A DNA stretch of 35,578 nt from NCBI RefSeq assembly GCF_018603905.1, contig NZ_JAHFZZ010000048.1, positions 1-35,578 on the forward strand, read 5' to 3'. Positions within the stretch are counted from its first letter, which is position 1. Every line of letters starts with the position of its first letter. The notes below the pieces were generated by a model. The model did not search any database. It was not told the origin of the DNA and was given only the letters and a program-made list of their open reading frames with translations. Below are positions 7,023 through 14,934 of this stretch, piece after piece. Source of the stretch: Nonomuraea sp. NEAU-A123. GTDB taxonomy: Bacteria > Actinomycetota > Actinomycetes > Streptosporangiales > Streptosporangiaceae. A program made the position numbers and the translations under genes.

Positions 7023-8633
7023 ATGACTGAACAGTCCACGGTGCGAAGCGTGACCTACGATCTGCTACGGACCCTCCGCCTCACCACGGTCTTCGGTAAT
7101 CCCGGCTCCACCGAGCAGCCGTTCCTGCAGGATTTCCCGCCGGACTTCACCTACGTACTGGCGCTGCAGGAGGCGTCCGTCATCGCGATGGCGGACGCCT
7201 TCGCGCAGGTCACCCGGCGCCCGGCATTGGTCAACCTGCACTCCGCGGCCGGTCCGGGCAACGCCATGGGAAATCTGATCGCGGCTTACCACGGAAACAC
7301 TCCCTTGATCGTCACCTCGGGACAGCAGCACCGGGAACTGGTGATCGGGGAGCCGTACCTGGGCAACCGGGAGGCCACCACGTTGCCGAAACCGTGGGTG
7401 AAGTGGTCCTACGAGCCGGCCCGCGCCCAGGACGTACCGGAGGCGTTCATGCGCGCCTACGCGATCGCGCTGCAGCCACCGGCAGGACCGGTCTACCTGT
7501 CCGTTCCCATGGACGACTGGAAGGAGCCGCTGTCCGGTCCCGCCCGGGTGCGTACGGTGAGCGACCGGGTCGCCCCCGACACAGAGCGGCTGCGGACTTT
7601 CGCCGACCGCATCTCCGGCAGCCGTCGTCCCGCGCTGGTCTTCGGGCCGGAGGTGGACCGGGCCGGCGGATGGGACGTGGCCGTCGCCCTTGCGGAGAAG
7701 CTGCGCGCGGCCGTCTACGGCGCTCCGCTGCTGGACCGCGCCTCCTTCCCGGAGGACCACCCGCTCTTCCGCGGCCCGCTCGGGATGTCCGTGAAGACCG
7801 TCAGCGACCGGTTGACCGGGCACGACCTGGTGGTCGTGATCGGCGCGGAAGTGTTCCGCTACTACCCGTACGTGCCCGGCGACTACCTCCCCGCAGGCAC
7901 CGAACTCCTGCAGATCACCGCCGACCCAGAGGTCGCCGCGGCGGCGCGAGTCGGCGACAGCCTCATCGGCGATCCCAAGACAGCGATCGAGCTGCTCCTT
8001 GACCTGGTCACGGAGGGATCCGCCCGTGCCATGCCCGAGCCGATGGCGCGGCCCCGCGAGCTGCCGCAGGTGCCGAACAGCCCGCTCACCCCGCCGGAGG
8101 TGTACGCCGCCCTCAGCAGGGTCAGGCCGCCCAACGCGGTCATCGTCAACGAATCGACCTCCACCATGGCCCAGCAGGCCGAATGGCTTCCCACGGTCAG
8201 GTCCGGATCGTTCTTCGCCACAGCCAGCGGGGGCATCGGATGGGGCACCCCGGCAGCGGTGGGAGTCGCGCTCGGCGACCGGGACAGCGGCGTCGACCGG
8301 CCGGTCGTCGGCCTGATCGGCGACGGCTCCTTCCAGTACTCCGTGCAGGCCATCTGGACGGCGGCACAGCACAACCTCCCGATCGTGTACGTGGTCATGC
8401 GCAACCACGAGTACTCCATCCTCAAGTCGTTCGCGGTACTCGAGGAAACACCGGGCGTTCCGGGACTCGACCTGCCGGGGCTCGACATCGCCTCCGTGGC
8501 CCGCGGCTTCGGGTGCCGCGCGGTCGACGTGGAGACCACGGAGGATTTGGAGCGGGAGTTCAAGGTGGCCCTGAGCGCCGACACCACCACGGTCATCGTG
8601 GTCCCCACACAGCCTCAGAAAGCCATGTTGTAG
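7023..8633 (+). CDS. ThDP-dependent decarboxylase, benzoylformate-decarboxylase-like
   Basis: 536 residues of the three-domain ThDP enzyme family. Similarity to Pseudomonas benzoylformate decarboxylase (MdlC) is strong by eye: VFGNPGSTEQPFLQDFP (Ser29 ~ BFD Ser26), ALQEAS (Glu50 ~ Glu47, the cofactor activator) and NLHSAAGPGNAMG (His73 ~ His70). The ThDP/Mg motif starts at GDGSFQYS (433-440) and ends at RNHEY. The second active-site His of BFD (His281, in FRYHQY) aligns with Tyr281 here (FRYYPY), so the 2-keto-acid substrate or outcome may differ. ATG 7023 is preferred over an upstream in-frame GTG/TTG because GAAAGG lies about 9 nt before it. It is the last gene of the plus-strand island. 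Confidence 0.9.
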   Translation: MTEQSTVRSVTYDLLRTLRLTTVFGNPGSTEQPFLQDFPPDFTYVLALQEASVIAMADAFAQVTRRPALVNLHSAAGPGNAMGNLIAAYHGNTPLIVTSGQQHRELVIGEPYLGNREATTLPKPWVKWSYEPARAQDVPEAFMRAYAIALQPPAGPVYLSVPMDDWKEPLSGPARVRTVSDRVAPDTERLRTFADRISGSRRPALVFGPEVDRAGGWDVAVALAEKLRAAVYGAPLLDRASFPEDHPLFRGPLGMSVKTVSDRLTGHDLVVVIGAEVFRYYPYVPGDYLPAGTELLQITADPEVAAAARVGDSLIGDPKTAIELLLDLVTEGSARAMPEPMARPRELPQVPNSPLTPPEVYAALSRVRPPNAVIVNESTSTMAQQAEWLPTVRSGSFFATASGGIGWGTPAAVGVALGDRDSGVDRPVVGLIGDGSFQYSVQAIWTAAQHNLPIVYVVMRNHEYSILKSFAVLEETPGVPGLDLPGLDIASVARGFGCRAVDVETTEDLEREFKVALSADTTTVIVVPTQPQKAML

Positions 8634-8638
8634 GGCAC

Positions 8639-9901
8639 TCAAGTCGGCGTGCTACGAAGGAGCGTCGAGCCGAGGTATTGAACGGCGCGCAGCGCGACTT
8701 CCAGATCGGCGTGCCCTTGCTGGACCGGGTGTCCGATGATTTCCTCGGCTTTCCGGATGCGGTACTGCACGGTGTTCTTGTGCAGAATTTGCGCGCTGGC
8801 GGTGGCGGTGTAGCTGCAGCCGGTGTCCAGGAAGATCTGCGCGGTCTCCCGAAGCCGCGCGCTGCTCTCGTCATCGATGGCCAGCGGGCCCAGGATGCTC
8901 CACACCCAAGCGCGCATGTCATCGACGTTCGTAGCCATCAAGGCGATGGGAGCGACAGTGGAGAAGTCGGTGAACTGGGGCGCCGCACTGGCCACTGCCG
9001 CGAGTTCCTGCGTGCGCAATGCCTGCCGATGCGTGGAGCGGAATCCCTCGATGCCGTACCCCACGCCCCCGGCGCACACGTGCACGGAAGGATCGCTGCG
9101 CTCGACCACATCCGACAGCTGTTCCCAGGAGACGTCGCTGTGCGAGCCGAACGGCAGCCAAACCCAGGACAGAACTGCATCTCGGGGGACGAACAGCGGC
9201 CTGGCGGGGCAGCCGAGCTTCCGGGCGATCTCGTTGGTGATCCGATCGAGTCGAGCGAGTCCCGCGCCGCCACCCGTCAGCGTGGGCAACCAGGCCACCA
9301 GTCCGAGGTGGTTCTGCCGGAGTCGGTAACCAAGGGCTTGTTCGGCCCAGTCGAGGTCGACGTCCTCCTCGCCGAGGATGTCTCGCACGCGCGCGGCGCG
9401 CGTGGCGGTCTGGCTGAGCAGCCAGTGATCGCGTTCCTGCTGGTAGACCACGATGACGTGCTCGGTCACCCGGTCGATGTAACCGAAGCTCACCTGCAGC
9501 ATGCGCCGGTTGGTCGCGGTGGAGAGCTCGTCGCCGGTGCCTTGCCGGTTGAGCTCGTCCAGACACCACTGCAGGAAACGCCAGTGGCCGATCCTGTAGG
9601 CCCTGCTCATCGCGCTGAGGGGGATGCCTCTCTGGGCCAGCCTCCTGGCGTACTCGGAAGCGGCCGCGGGCCCCTCGATGTTGTCCAGAGGTATGTCGTT
9701 CTCGAAGATGTGCAGCAACGTGGCGACATTTTCCGCGATGCTCGCCTGAAGGATCTTGATGACGGAGGGGTCACCCCTGAGCTCCGGGATCTCGGCAACA
9801 ATGTTCTCCGCGATGTCGCGGCTGACCTCCGAGAGGTGTGACCCTAGGTTCTCCGCGACCACGGACAGTTGTTTTGCGGCCTCAGGATGCTCCGCAGCCA
9901 T
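8639..9901 (-). CDS. PucR/CdaR-type transcriptional regulator
   Basis: 420 residues. An N-terminal helical region (residues 1-150, with YRIGHWRFLQWCLDEL) and a central GGDEF-like regulatory region are followed by a C-terminal PucR HTH. The HTH reads from about residue 350: LRETAQIFLDTGCSYTATA, then LHKNTVQYRIRKAEEIIGHP. The long recognition-helix pattern N-T-V-x-Y-R-I-x-K is diagnostic. It is convergent with the decarboxylase gene, with stops 5 bp apart. Regulators of this type usually act as substrate-responsive activators of adjacent catabolic genes, so this one probably controls the 3533-8633 operon. GGTGGAG precedes the ATG. Confidence 0.9.
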   Translation of the reverse strand: MAAEHPEAAKQLSVVAENLGSHLSEVSRDIAENIVAEIPELRGDPSVIKILQASIAENVATLLHIFENDIPLDNIEGPAAASEYARRLAQRGIPLSAMSRAYRIGHWRFLQWCLDELNRQGTGDELSTATNRRMLQVSFGYIDRVTEHVIVVYQQERDHWLLSQTATRAARVRDILGEEDVDLDWAEQALGYRLRQNHLGLVAWLPTLTGGGAGLARLDRITNEIARKLGCPARPLFVPRDAVLSWVWLPFGSHSDVSWEQLSDVVERSDPSVHVCAGGVGYGIEGFRSTHRQALRTQELAAVASAAPQFTDFSTVAPIALMATNVDDMRAWVWSILGPLAIDDESSARLRETAQIFLDTGCSYTATASAQILHKNTVQYRIRKAEEIIGHPVQQGHADLEVALRAVQYLGSTLLRSTPT

Positions 9902-10026
9902 ATCTCCACCCTACAAGGCATGAATCTCGCGCCGACGGCCCCGAGTGTGGCAACGGTGTAGAGATAAGGGGCGGGTACCGTGCAAACCGTCGTATGAGTG
10001 GAGTGCCGCTCCTACCGTCCTAAAGT

Positions 10027-11148
10027 ATGCGGACCGTTGATGTACTGGTCGTGGGTGCGGGCCTGGCCGGCCTGCGCACAGCCCGCCTGCTCGCGGAACG
10101 GGAACTCGATGTGCTGGTCGTCGACCGCCGCAGGTCGCTGTCGACGGGCATCCGGACGACGGGCATCTTCGTGCGGCGTACGCTCGATGACTTCGAGCTG
10201 CCGGACCACCTGCTCGGGCCGGGTATTCGGGACGTACTGCTGTATCCGCCGTCGCGGCGGGCGCCGATCCGGCTCACCAGCGACCGGGACGAGTATCGCG
10301 TGGCGGACATGGCGGCCGTCTACGAGCACGAGCACCGCGCGGCGGAGTCGGCCGGGGCGCAGGTTTTCTTGGGCGTACGGTATATCGACGCGTCGATGGG
10401 TTTTGTGCGGTTCGCGGGTGCGGAACCGGTGACGGCCCGGTTCATCGTCGGCGCGGATGGCGCCCGCTCCCAGGTGGCCCGTGATCTCGGCCTTGACGTC
10501 AATCGGCGCTTCCTGGTCGGTGCCGAGATCGTCCATCCGATCGCGTCGCGCACGGCCACTCCGGTGTTCCACTGCGTGCTGGACCCCCGGGTCGCTCCGG
10601 GCTACCTGGGGTGGGTCATCGACGACGGCCGCCATGCGCATGTCGGCGTCGCGGGATATCCGGCCGCGATGCGCACCGGCGTCCGCCACCTGCTGGACGC
10701 TTTCGCCGCGGACGCGCCCGGCCGCGCGGTGCCGACCGGTCCGGTCGAGCGTCGAGGTGGTCCGATCCCGGTCGGCGGTGTGCTGCGACGGTTGGCGTGC
10801 CCCGCCGGGCTGCTCGTCGGAGACGCGGCGGGCGCGGTGTCGCCGTTGACGGCCGGCGGGTTGGACCCCTGCTTACGCATGTCCGAACTGGCCGCGGGGC
10901 TTGCCGCCAGCTACCTGCGTACTGGCGACCAGCGCGTATTGAGCCAGTACGACGGGGGCGCGCTGCGGACCCGGTTCCGAGGACGGCTGTTGCTGCGCCG
11001 CGTGCTCGCCGGCATCCGATCCCCAGCCGCGGCGGAGGCGGCGGTGGCCATGCTACGTGGTCGTGCCGGTCGTGCCTTGGCAGCGCGGATCCTGTTCGGC
11101 GACGGCTCGTTTCCCGACGTCAACGCGCGGCTCGCGGAACGGGCATGA
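10027..11148 (+). CDS. FAD-dependent oxidoreductase, geranylgeranyl-reductase family
   Basis: 373 residues. FAD-binding motifs appear in order: VLVVGAGLAGLRTARLLAE (GxGxxG at 10-15), FIVGADGARSQVAR (DG motif, about 148-161) and LLVGDAAGAVSPLTAGGLDP (GD motif, about 260-280). The GD segment, with a G-G-L-D/I pattern just after it, is typical of the geranylgeranyl-reductase branch, which saturates prenyl double bonds. Other p-hydroxybenzoate-hydroxylase-like flavoproteins remain possible. There is no ribosome site. TACCGT at 10013-10018 lies 8 nt upstream of the ATG, which fits a leaderless transcript. No pathway partner is adjacent. Confidence 0.85.
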   Translation: MRTVDVLVVGAGLAGLRTARLLAERELDVLVVDRRRSLSTGIRTTGIFVRRTLDDFELPDHLLGPGIRDVLLYPPSRRAPIRLTSDRDEYRVADMAAVYEHEHRAAESAGAQVFLGVRYIDASMGFVRFAGAEPVTARFIVGADGARSQVARDLGLDVNRRFLVGAEIVHPIASRTATPVFHCVLDPRVAPGYLGWVIDDGRHAHVGVAGYPAAMRTGVRHLLDAFAADAPGRAVPTGPVERRGGPIPVGGVLRRLACPAGLLVGDAAGAVSPLTAGGLDPCLRMSELAAGLAASYLRTGDQRVLSQYDGGALRTRFRGRLLLRRVLAGIRSPAAAEAAVAMLRGRAGRALAARILFGDGSFPDVNARLAERA

Positions 11149-11186
11149 CCGACGCTCAATGAGGCGCGTGACAATAGCTCGTCGCT

Positions 11187-11196
11187 CGATATATCG
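11187..11196. promoter_or_regulatory. Palindrome at the padR start (candidate PadR operator)
   Basis: CGATATATCG is a perfect 10-bp palindrome in a GC-rich setting, immediately upstream of the padR/membrane-protein pair. TATATC inside it could be a -10 element, giving transcription from about the ATG at 11205 (leaderless). Autoregulation by the encoded PadR is an inference. Confidence 0.5.
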
Positions 11197-11204
11197 TGAC
11201 GCGT

Positions 11205-11549
11205 ATGATCAAAGACTCATCCGTGATGAGTGAGCCGGCCTACTTCGTGCTGGCCGCGCTGCTCGATGGTCCCCTGCACGGTTACGGGATCATCAAACGG
11301 GCCAAGGAGCTGTCCGACGGGAGGGTGCGACTCGCCGTCGGCACCCTCTATGGCGCGCTCAACCGCATGTCGGGCAGCCAGCTCGTCGCCGTGGACCGGG
11401 AGGAGACCGTACAGGGACGGCCCCGCCGTTATTACCGCCTCACCGAGGAGGGCCACCGGGTCCTGTCTGAGGAGGCGGCGCGGATGGAACAGGCGGCCAG
11501 AGTCGTCACCCACCGCGCGGCGCCCTGGGCCGGGACGGCGCAGGCATGA
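11205..11549 (+). CDS. PadR-family transcriptional regulator
   Basis: 114 residues, essentially one winged-helix domain. The PadR signature FVLAALLDGPLHGYGIIKRA is followed by VGTLYGALNRM and RRYYRLTEEGHRVL. The short C-terminus lacks the second helical domain, which is usual for the PadR-s1 type. Three starts are possible (GTG 11196, ATG 11205, ATG 11226), none with a Shine-Dalgarno sequence. The GTG lies inside the palindrome and 11205 fits leaderless initiation, so 11205 is my choice; 11226 is the main alternative. The stop overlaps the following membrane-protein gene by ATGA. This is a common actinobacterial pairing in which the regulator controls its membrane partner. Confidence 0.88.
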   Translation: MIKDSSVMSEPAYFVLAALLDGPLHGYGIIKRAKELSDGRVRLAVGTLYGALNRMSGSQLVAVDREETVQGRPRRYYRLTEEGHRVLSEEAARMEQAARVVTHRAAPWAGTAQA

Positions 11550-12427
11550 GCCGCTCGCTCGCGGAGCGCTGGTATGAGCTCGTCCTGCTGACGTACCCCA
11601 AGCACTACCGGGCGGAGTACGGCGCCGACATCATGGGGGCGCTCATGGCCGGGACCCGCCGGCTGCCCTCCATCCGGGAGACGGTCGTCCTGATCCTTGA
11701 GGGCGTGGGCGAGCGCGCGAGGGGGTCGGCCGCGGATCGTGTGCCGTGGTGGGCCGATGGCGTGCATCTCGGCGTCACGGTCATCGCCGTGGCGAACCTG
11801 ACCTACGCCCTCATGGACCGCGCCGGGCCGGCGTGGATCGCCGTCTCCACGGTGCTGATGCTGACCCTGATGCGCGGCTGGGCGCGGGTGTCCCTGCCGC
11901 TCGCCGTGGCCGTCGCGGTGTCGACGGGCCGCGTCATGATGTTCGGCGGGGACGTGACTGCGTGGGGCTCCGGCCTGCTCGGGCCGTCCTACCACAACTG
12001 GGTGTCCTTGATTCCGTACGGGCTGCTGGCGGCCGGTGCGGCCGTCCTCGCCGTCCGCCGGCCACGCGGCCTCCGGCGACGCTCGTGGTTCTGGCCCGCG
12101 ATCCCGGTCGCCGCCGTGCTCGTTTCCTACGTGCTCGACGGGCCGTACGGCGAGCTGTGGGCGGTCGTACGGGCGGGGCTGGAAGCCGGGTTCCTGCTCG
12201 TGGCGGTGTGGGCCACGGCCGTCGCCCGCAGCCCGCGCTGGATCACGGCCGCCGCGATGTACGTGCTGCCGATCCAGGTCACCGCCGCCGTCTATACACA
12301 GTCGGGTGCGCTGGATCGGGCTTACCATGTCCTCCTCGCGGCCCTCCTTCTGTCCGTCACCGCGGCGCTCTGGCTGGGGACCGGCGGCCGGCGGGACGCC
12401 CACCCGCCTCCCCTCGCCGAGCGCTGA
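11546..12427 (+). CDS. Integral membrane protein paired with PadR
   Basis: 293 residues. A cytosolic N-terminal segment (RWYELVLLTYPKHYRAEYGADIMGALMAG) resembles the leader found on PadR-linked membrane proteins of actinobacteria. About seven hydrophobic segments follow, roughly at residues 70-90, 93-108, 112-130, 152-170, 180-200, 205-225 and 262-283. No catalytic or transport motif is recognisable. It is translationally coupled to padR through the ATGA overlap. The function is unknown; a role in envelope stress or efflux is only a guess from the pairing. Confidence 0.8.
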   Translation: MSRSLAERWYELVLLTYPKHYRAEYGADIMGALMAGTRRLPSIRETVVLILEGVGERARGSAADRVPWWADGVHLGVTVIAVANLTYALMDRAGPAWIAVSTVLMLTLMRGWARVSLPLAVAVAVSTGRVMMFGGDVTAWGSGLLGPSYHNWVSLIPYGLLAAGAAVLAVRRPRGLRRRSWFWPAIPVAAVLVSYVLDGPYGELWAVVRAGLEAGFLLVAVWATAVARSPRWITAAAMYVLPIQVTAAVYTQSGALDRAYHVLLAALLLSVTAALWLGTGGRRDAHPPPLAER

Positions 12428-12446
12428 ACTCCGGGTTCCAGAGGAG

Positions 12447-13193
12447 TCAGTCGTCGTTCGGGATTCTGGCCTCGCCTGCCGGCCGGCGGGCCGTGGTCTC
12501 GATGAGCTTGCCGACCTGCGCTGCCGGAACGGCGATGCCGGGTGTCTGGAGAGTCCAGCGGAAGAAGGCCTCAATGCTCATGGCGGGCGTTTCGCCGAGA
12601 TAGGGGTGGACGTATACCGGTGTGTTCGGTTCGCTGCGCCAGCTCGCGGCGAGCGTGCCGATGTCCACCGCGTCATAACCGAGGACGTCCAACAGCCGGG
12701 TGGCCTCTGCCTTGGCTTCTGGGTCGTCGCCGGCGATGGGCAGGGCGCTGCGGTCCGGCGCCCCCGTGGGCCGGGCGAGGGAGAACAGCTGGTGCGGAGT
12801 GATGTTGTTGAATGCCTTGACCACCTGGGAGGCCGCGAGGTGGCGTTGCAGCAGAGCGCTGGAGGTCAGTTCGCCCGCGTCCAGTTCGGCCAGGTGGCCG
12901 TCCCGCTCGGGGTAGTAGTTCGCCGTGTCCAGCACCGTCTTGCCGGCCAGAGCTTCGGCGGGGAGGTGTTCGTAGGCCTTCAGCGGGATGGCCGCCACCA
13001 CCAGGTCTCCGGCGCGTGCCGCTTCTTCCGGTGTGGCCGCTCGGGCACGCTCGCCCAGGTCGGCGACGAGATCAGCGAGTGTCTCAGGGCTTCGCGAATT
13101 GCTGAGGACAACCTCGAGGCCGGCCGCGACGGCCAGGCGGGCAACGGAAGAACCGATCATTCCGCTGCCGATGAGTCCGAGTGTTTGGGGCAT
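12447..13193 (-). CDS. F420-dependent NADP reductase-like oxidoreductase
   Basis: 248 residues. The N-terminus MPQTLGLIGSGMIGSSVARL is the dinucleotide-binding motif of the NADP-oxidoreductase, coenzyme F420-dependent family (F420:NADP oxidoreductase and relatives). SNSRSPETL follows at the position that selects NADP. Other family marks are VAAIPLKAYEHLP, VLDTANYYPERDG and VVKAFNNI. Use of F420 itself cannot be confirmed from sequence. The start at 13193 has a GGAAAGAAG ribosome site on its strand, and the longer frame upstream is not used. It diverges from the XRE regulator at 13336, a frequent regulator/oxidoreductase arrangement in actinomycetes. Confidence 0.85.
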   Translation of the reverse strand: MPQTLGLIGSGMIGSSVARLAVAAGLEVVLSNSRSPETLADLVADLGERARAATPEEAARAGDLVVAAIPLKAYEHLPAEALAGKTVLDTANYYPERDGHLAELDAGELTSSALLQRHLAASQVVKAFNNITPHQLFSLARPTGAPDRSALPIAGDDPEAKAEATRLLDVLGYDAVDIGTLAASWRSEPNTPVYVHPYLGETPAMSIEAFFRWTLQTPGIAVPAAQVGKLIETTARRPAGEARIPNDD

Positions 13194-13335
13194 GGCTTCT
13201 TTCCGTTCGTTCGTGTGGATTCCGGGTAAAGAGCCGGGGGTGGCTCGCCTGACAGCGTGGGGCCGTCGCGGTCGCCCGAACAGGTCCGTGTTCTGCGTAC
13301 TCACGGCGTGATCACCCTCGGCGTAGGGTTGTCGC

Positions 13336-14166
13336 GTGGACGACAGGGCCGAGCTGAGCGGGTTCCTCAAGTCACGCCGTGCCCGCCTGCGCCCGGAGGA
13401 CGTCGGGCTGCGCGACTACGGCGGAATGCGCCGGGTCGCGGGCCTGAGGCGTGAGGAGCTGGCCCGGCTGGCGGGCGTGAGCATCGCCCACTACACGCGG
13501 CTGGAACAGGGCAAAGGCGACAGCGTCTCCGACGAGGTCCTGGATGCCATCGGCGTGGCGCTGCGCCTGGACACGGACGAATTGGCGTACCTGCACCGGA
13601 TCGCGCGGCGTCCTCAGGTGTGCTCGGGGGCTGCGGCCTTGTCCGATGTGCCTGCGGGCTTGCGTTACCTGCTGGAGTCGTTCGTGATGACGCCGGCGCT
13701 GGTGGTCGGCCGGCACACCCAGATTGTCGGCTGGAACCAGCTCGCCGTGGCGGTGTTCGGCGACTTCCCCGGGCTGCCGGAGGGCCGCCGCACGTTCTCG
13801 CACCTGCTGTTCACCGAGCCCTACCTGCGTGAGCTGCACCGTACCGGTTGGGAGCGGGCGGCACGCGAGCACGTGGCGCATTTACGCGTACTGCTCGGGC
13901 GGTATCGCGGGGACGTCGGACTCACGGCGCACATTGACCACCTGCGGGAGCTGAGCGCGGACTTCGCCCGGATATGGGCGGAGCACCCGGTCGCGCGGGT
14001 CCGGTCCCGGGTGTACGTGCTGCACCACCCGGTCGTGGGCGAACTGACCCTGTACGGCGAGCTCATCGCGCTGCCCGACGAGCCGTCGTGCTGCGGGCTG
14101 GACCTGTTCGCCGCCGAGCCGGGCTCGGCATCCGAGCAGGCGCTGCGGAAACTCGGGAGCCCATAG
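13336..14166 (+). CDS. XRE-family regulator with MmyB-like ligand-binding domain
   Basis: 276 residues. The N-terminal HTH spans about 8-75: FLKSRRARLRPEDVGL, then RRVAGLRREELARLAGVS, then HYTRLEQGK. It carries the R-R-x-G-L-R-R-E-E motif typical of this group. The rest (about 100-270) is the MmyB-like domain, with QIVGWNQLAVAVFGDF and the C-terminal LTLYGELIALPDEP, and may bind a fatty-acid-like ligand. The start is GTG 13336. TAGGGT at 13324-13329 ends 6 nt before it and there is no ribosome site, so leaderless translation is likely. It diverges from the F420-type reductase and probably regulates it. Confidence 0.9.
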   Translation: MDDRAELSGFLKSRRARLRPEDVGLRDYGGMRRVAGLRREELARLAGVSIAHYTRLEQGKGDSVSDEVLDAIGVALRLDTDELAYLHRIARRPQVCSGAAALSDVPAGLRYLLESFVMTPALVVGRHTQIVGWNQLAVAVFGDFPGLPEGRRTFSHLLFTEPYLRELHRTGWERAAREHVAHLRVLLGRYRGDVGLTAHIDHLRELSADFARIWAEHPVARVRSRVYVLHHPVVGELTLYGELIALPDEPSCCGLDLFAAEPGSASEQALRKLGSP

Positions 14167-14174
14167 CGCCTTCG

Positions 14175-14306
14175 TCAGGGTTTCGCGGGTGCGGAACCTG
14201 TCCACTGCAGGTGCGCCGACGAGGCGTCGAGCTCCGCTCTGACGGAGGGCAGAGTGATGGTGACGTCGAGCAGGTCCATGGCTCTCCAGTTCGCGGAAGT
14301 TGGCAT
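14175..14306 (-). pseudogene. 43-codon remnant of an EmrB/QacA-type MFS transporter
   Basis: The frame starting at 14306 gives MPTSANWRAMDLLDVTITLP, then SVRAELDASSAHLQW. This matches the beginning of drug:H+ antiporters (pattern MDLLDVTIVNVALPSI.xDL...LQWV), but the rest of the first helix and the VNVA residues are missing. The frame ends 8 codons after LQW, where an intact transporter would continue for about 450 residues. It is divergent from the marR gene at 14364, the usual MarR/MFS arrangement. I read it as the leftover of the efflux gene that this MarR once controlled. The downstream end abuts the xre gene 3' end, so a deletion probably joined them. Confidence 0.7.
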
Positions 14307-14363
14307 CCGATACACTAGCTGCATTGCTAAGTATCTGAGCTGTGAAGATAAATGGAGCCTCGC

Positions 14364-14849
14364 ATGCCCGTCAAACCGCATGACGACCACGCGGACGACC
14401 TTGCGGACCGGATCGTCGCGTCCATGACGGACCTGGCTGGAGCCCTTGGGCGTCTGAACGACCTGATCGCCCAGCACCTCGGCATCGCCCAGACCGATCT
14501 GCTCTGCCTGCACGCGCTCAATCGCGCGGGAGCTTCCACGGCCGGCGCGCTCAGTTCGCAACTCGGGCGGACTACTGGCGCGGTCACGCACATGATCGAC
14601 CGTCTGGAGAAGGCGGGCTATGTCCGGCGCCAACCTGACCCGACGGATCGCCGCCGCGTACTCGTCGAGGCTTCGGCTCCGGGACTCGAACGAATCGCTT
14701 CGTTCTACGAGGGGCTCGATGTCCGCAGCCGCCGTTTGATGGCCACCTTCTCCGGTGATCAGCTTGCGACGATCCACGCGTTCCTGCTGAGCAGCTACGA
14801 AGACGCCACCGAAGAGTGTGATCACCTGATCCAGCAGCGAGGACGATGA
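14364..14849 (+). CDS. MarR-family transcriptional regulator
   Basis: 161 residues. The winged helix is clear: LGIAQTDLLCLHALNRA, then STAGALSSQLGRTTGAVTHM, then IDRLEKAGYVRRQPDPTDRR with the D-R-R wing motif. C-terminal dimerisation helices follow. Start 14364 is chosen because GGAG at 14354-14357 lies 6 nt upstream; an ATG at 14352 is also in frame. The divergent neighbour is only a stub of an MFS transporter, so this regulator appears orphaned from its efflux target. A 27-codon open frame overlaps its stop by ATGA. Confidence 0.9.
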   Translation: MPVKPHDDHADDLADRIVASMTDLAGALGRLNDLIAQHLGIAQTDLLCLHALNRAGASTAGALSSQLGRTTGAVTHMIDRLEKAGYVRRQPDPTDRRRVLVEASAPGLERIASFYEGLDVRSRRLMATFSGDQLATIHAFLLSSYEDATEECDHLIQQRGR

Positions 14850-14929
14850 TCTACGTCTTCTTGCAGGAGGCTGAGGATGGCTCCATCCTGCAACAGTACA
14901 AGACCGACAGCTTCGGGCCGGTCCGTTGA
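14846..14929 (+). CDS. Possible 27-residue peptide or gene remnant after marR
   Basis: The ATG overlaps the marR stop (ATGA) and opens 27 codons beginning MIYVFLQEAEDGSILQQY and ending in TGA. The coupling geometry is that of a real downstream gene, but the peptide is very short and has no recognised family. It may be the start of a lost gene or chance. It ends 5 bp before the stop of the convergent kinase gene. Confidence 0.25.
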   Translation: MIYVFLQEAEDGSILQQYKTDSFGPVR

Positions 14930-14934
14930 GTAGC

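Noticed and set aside
7065..8642. 525-codon minus-strand open frame opposite the decarboxylase
   Set aside because: Antisense shadow; the plus-strand protein aligns throughout with ThDP decarboxylases.
8183..9841. 552-codon plus-strand frame spanning the decarboxylase end and the PucR gene
   Set aside because: It crosses two well-supported genes in the wrong frame and has no recognisable domain.
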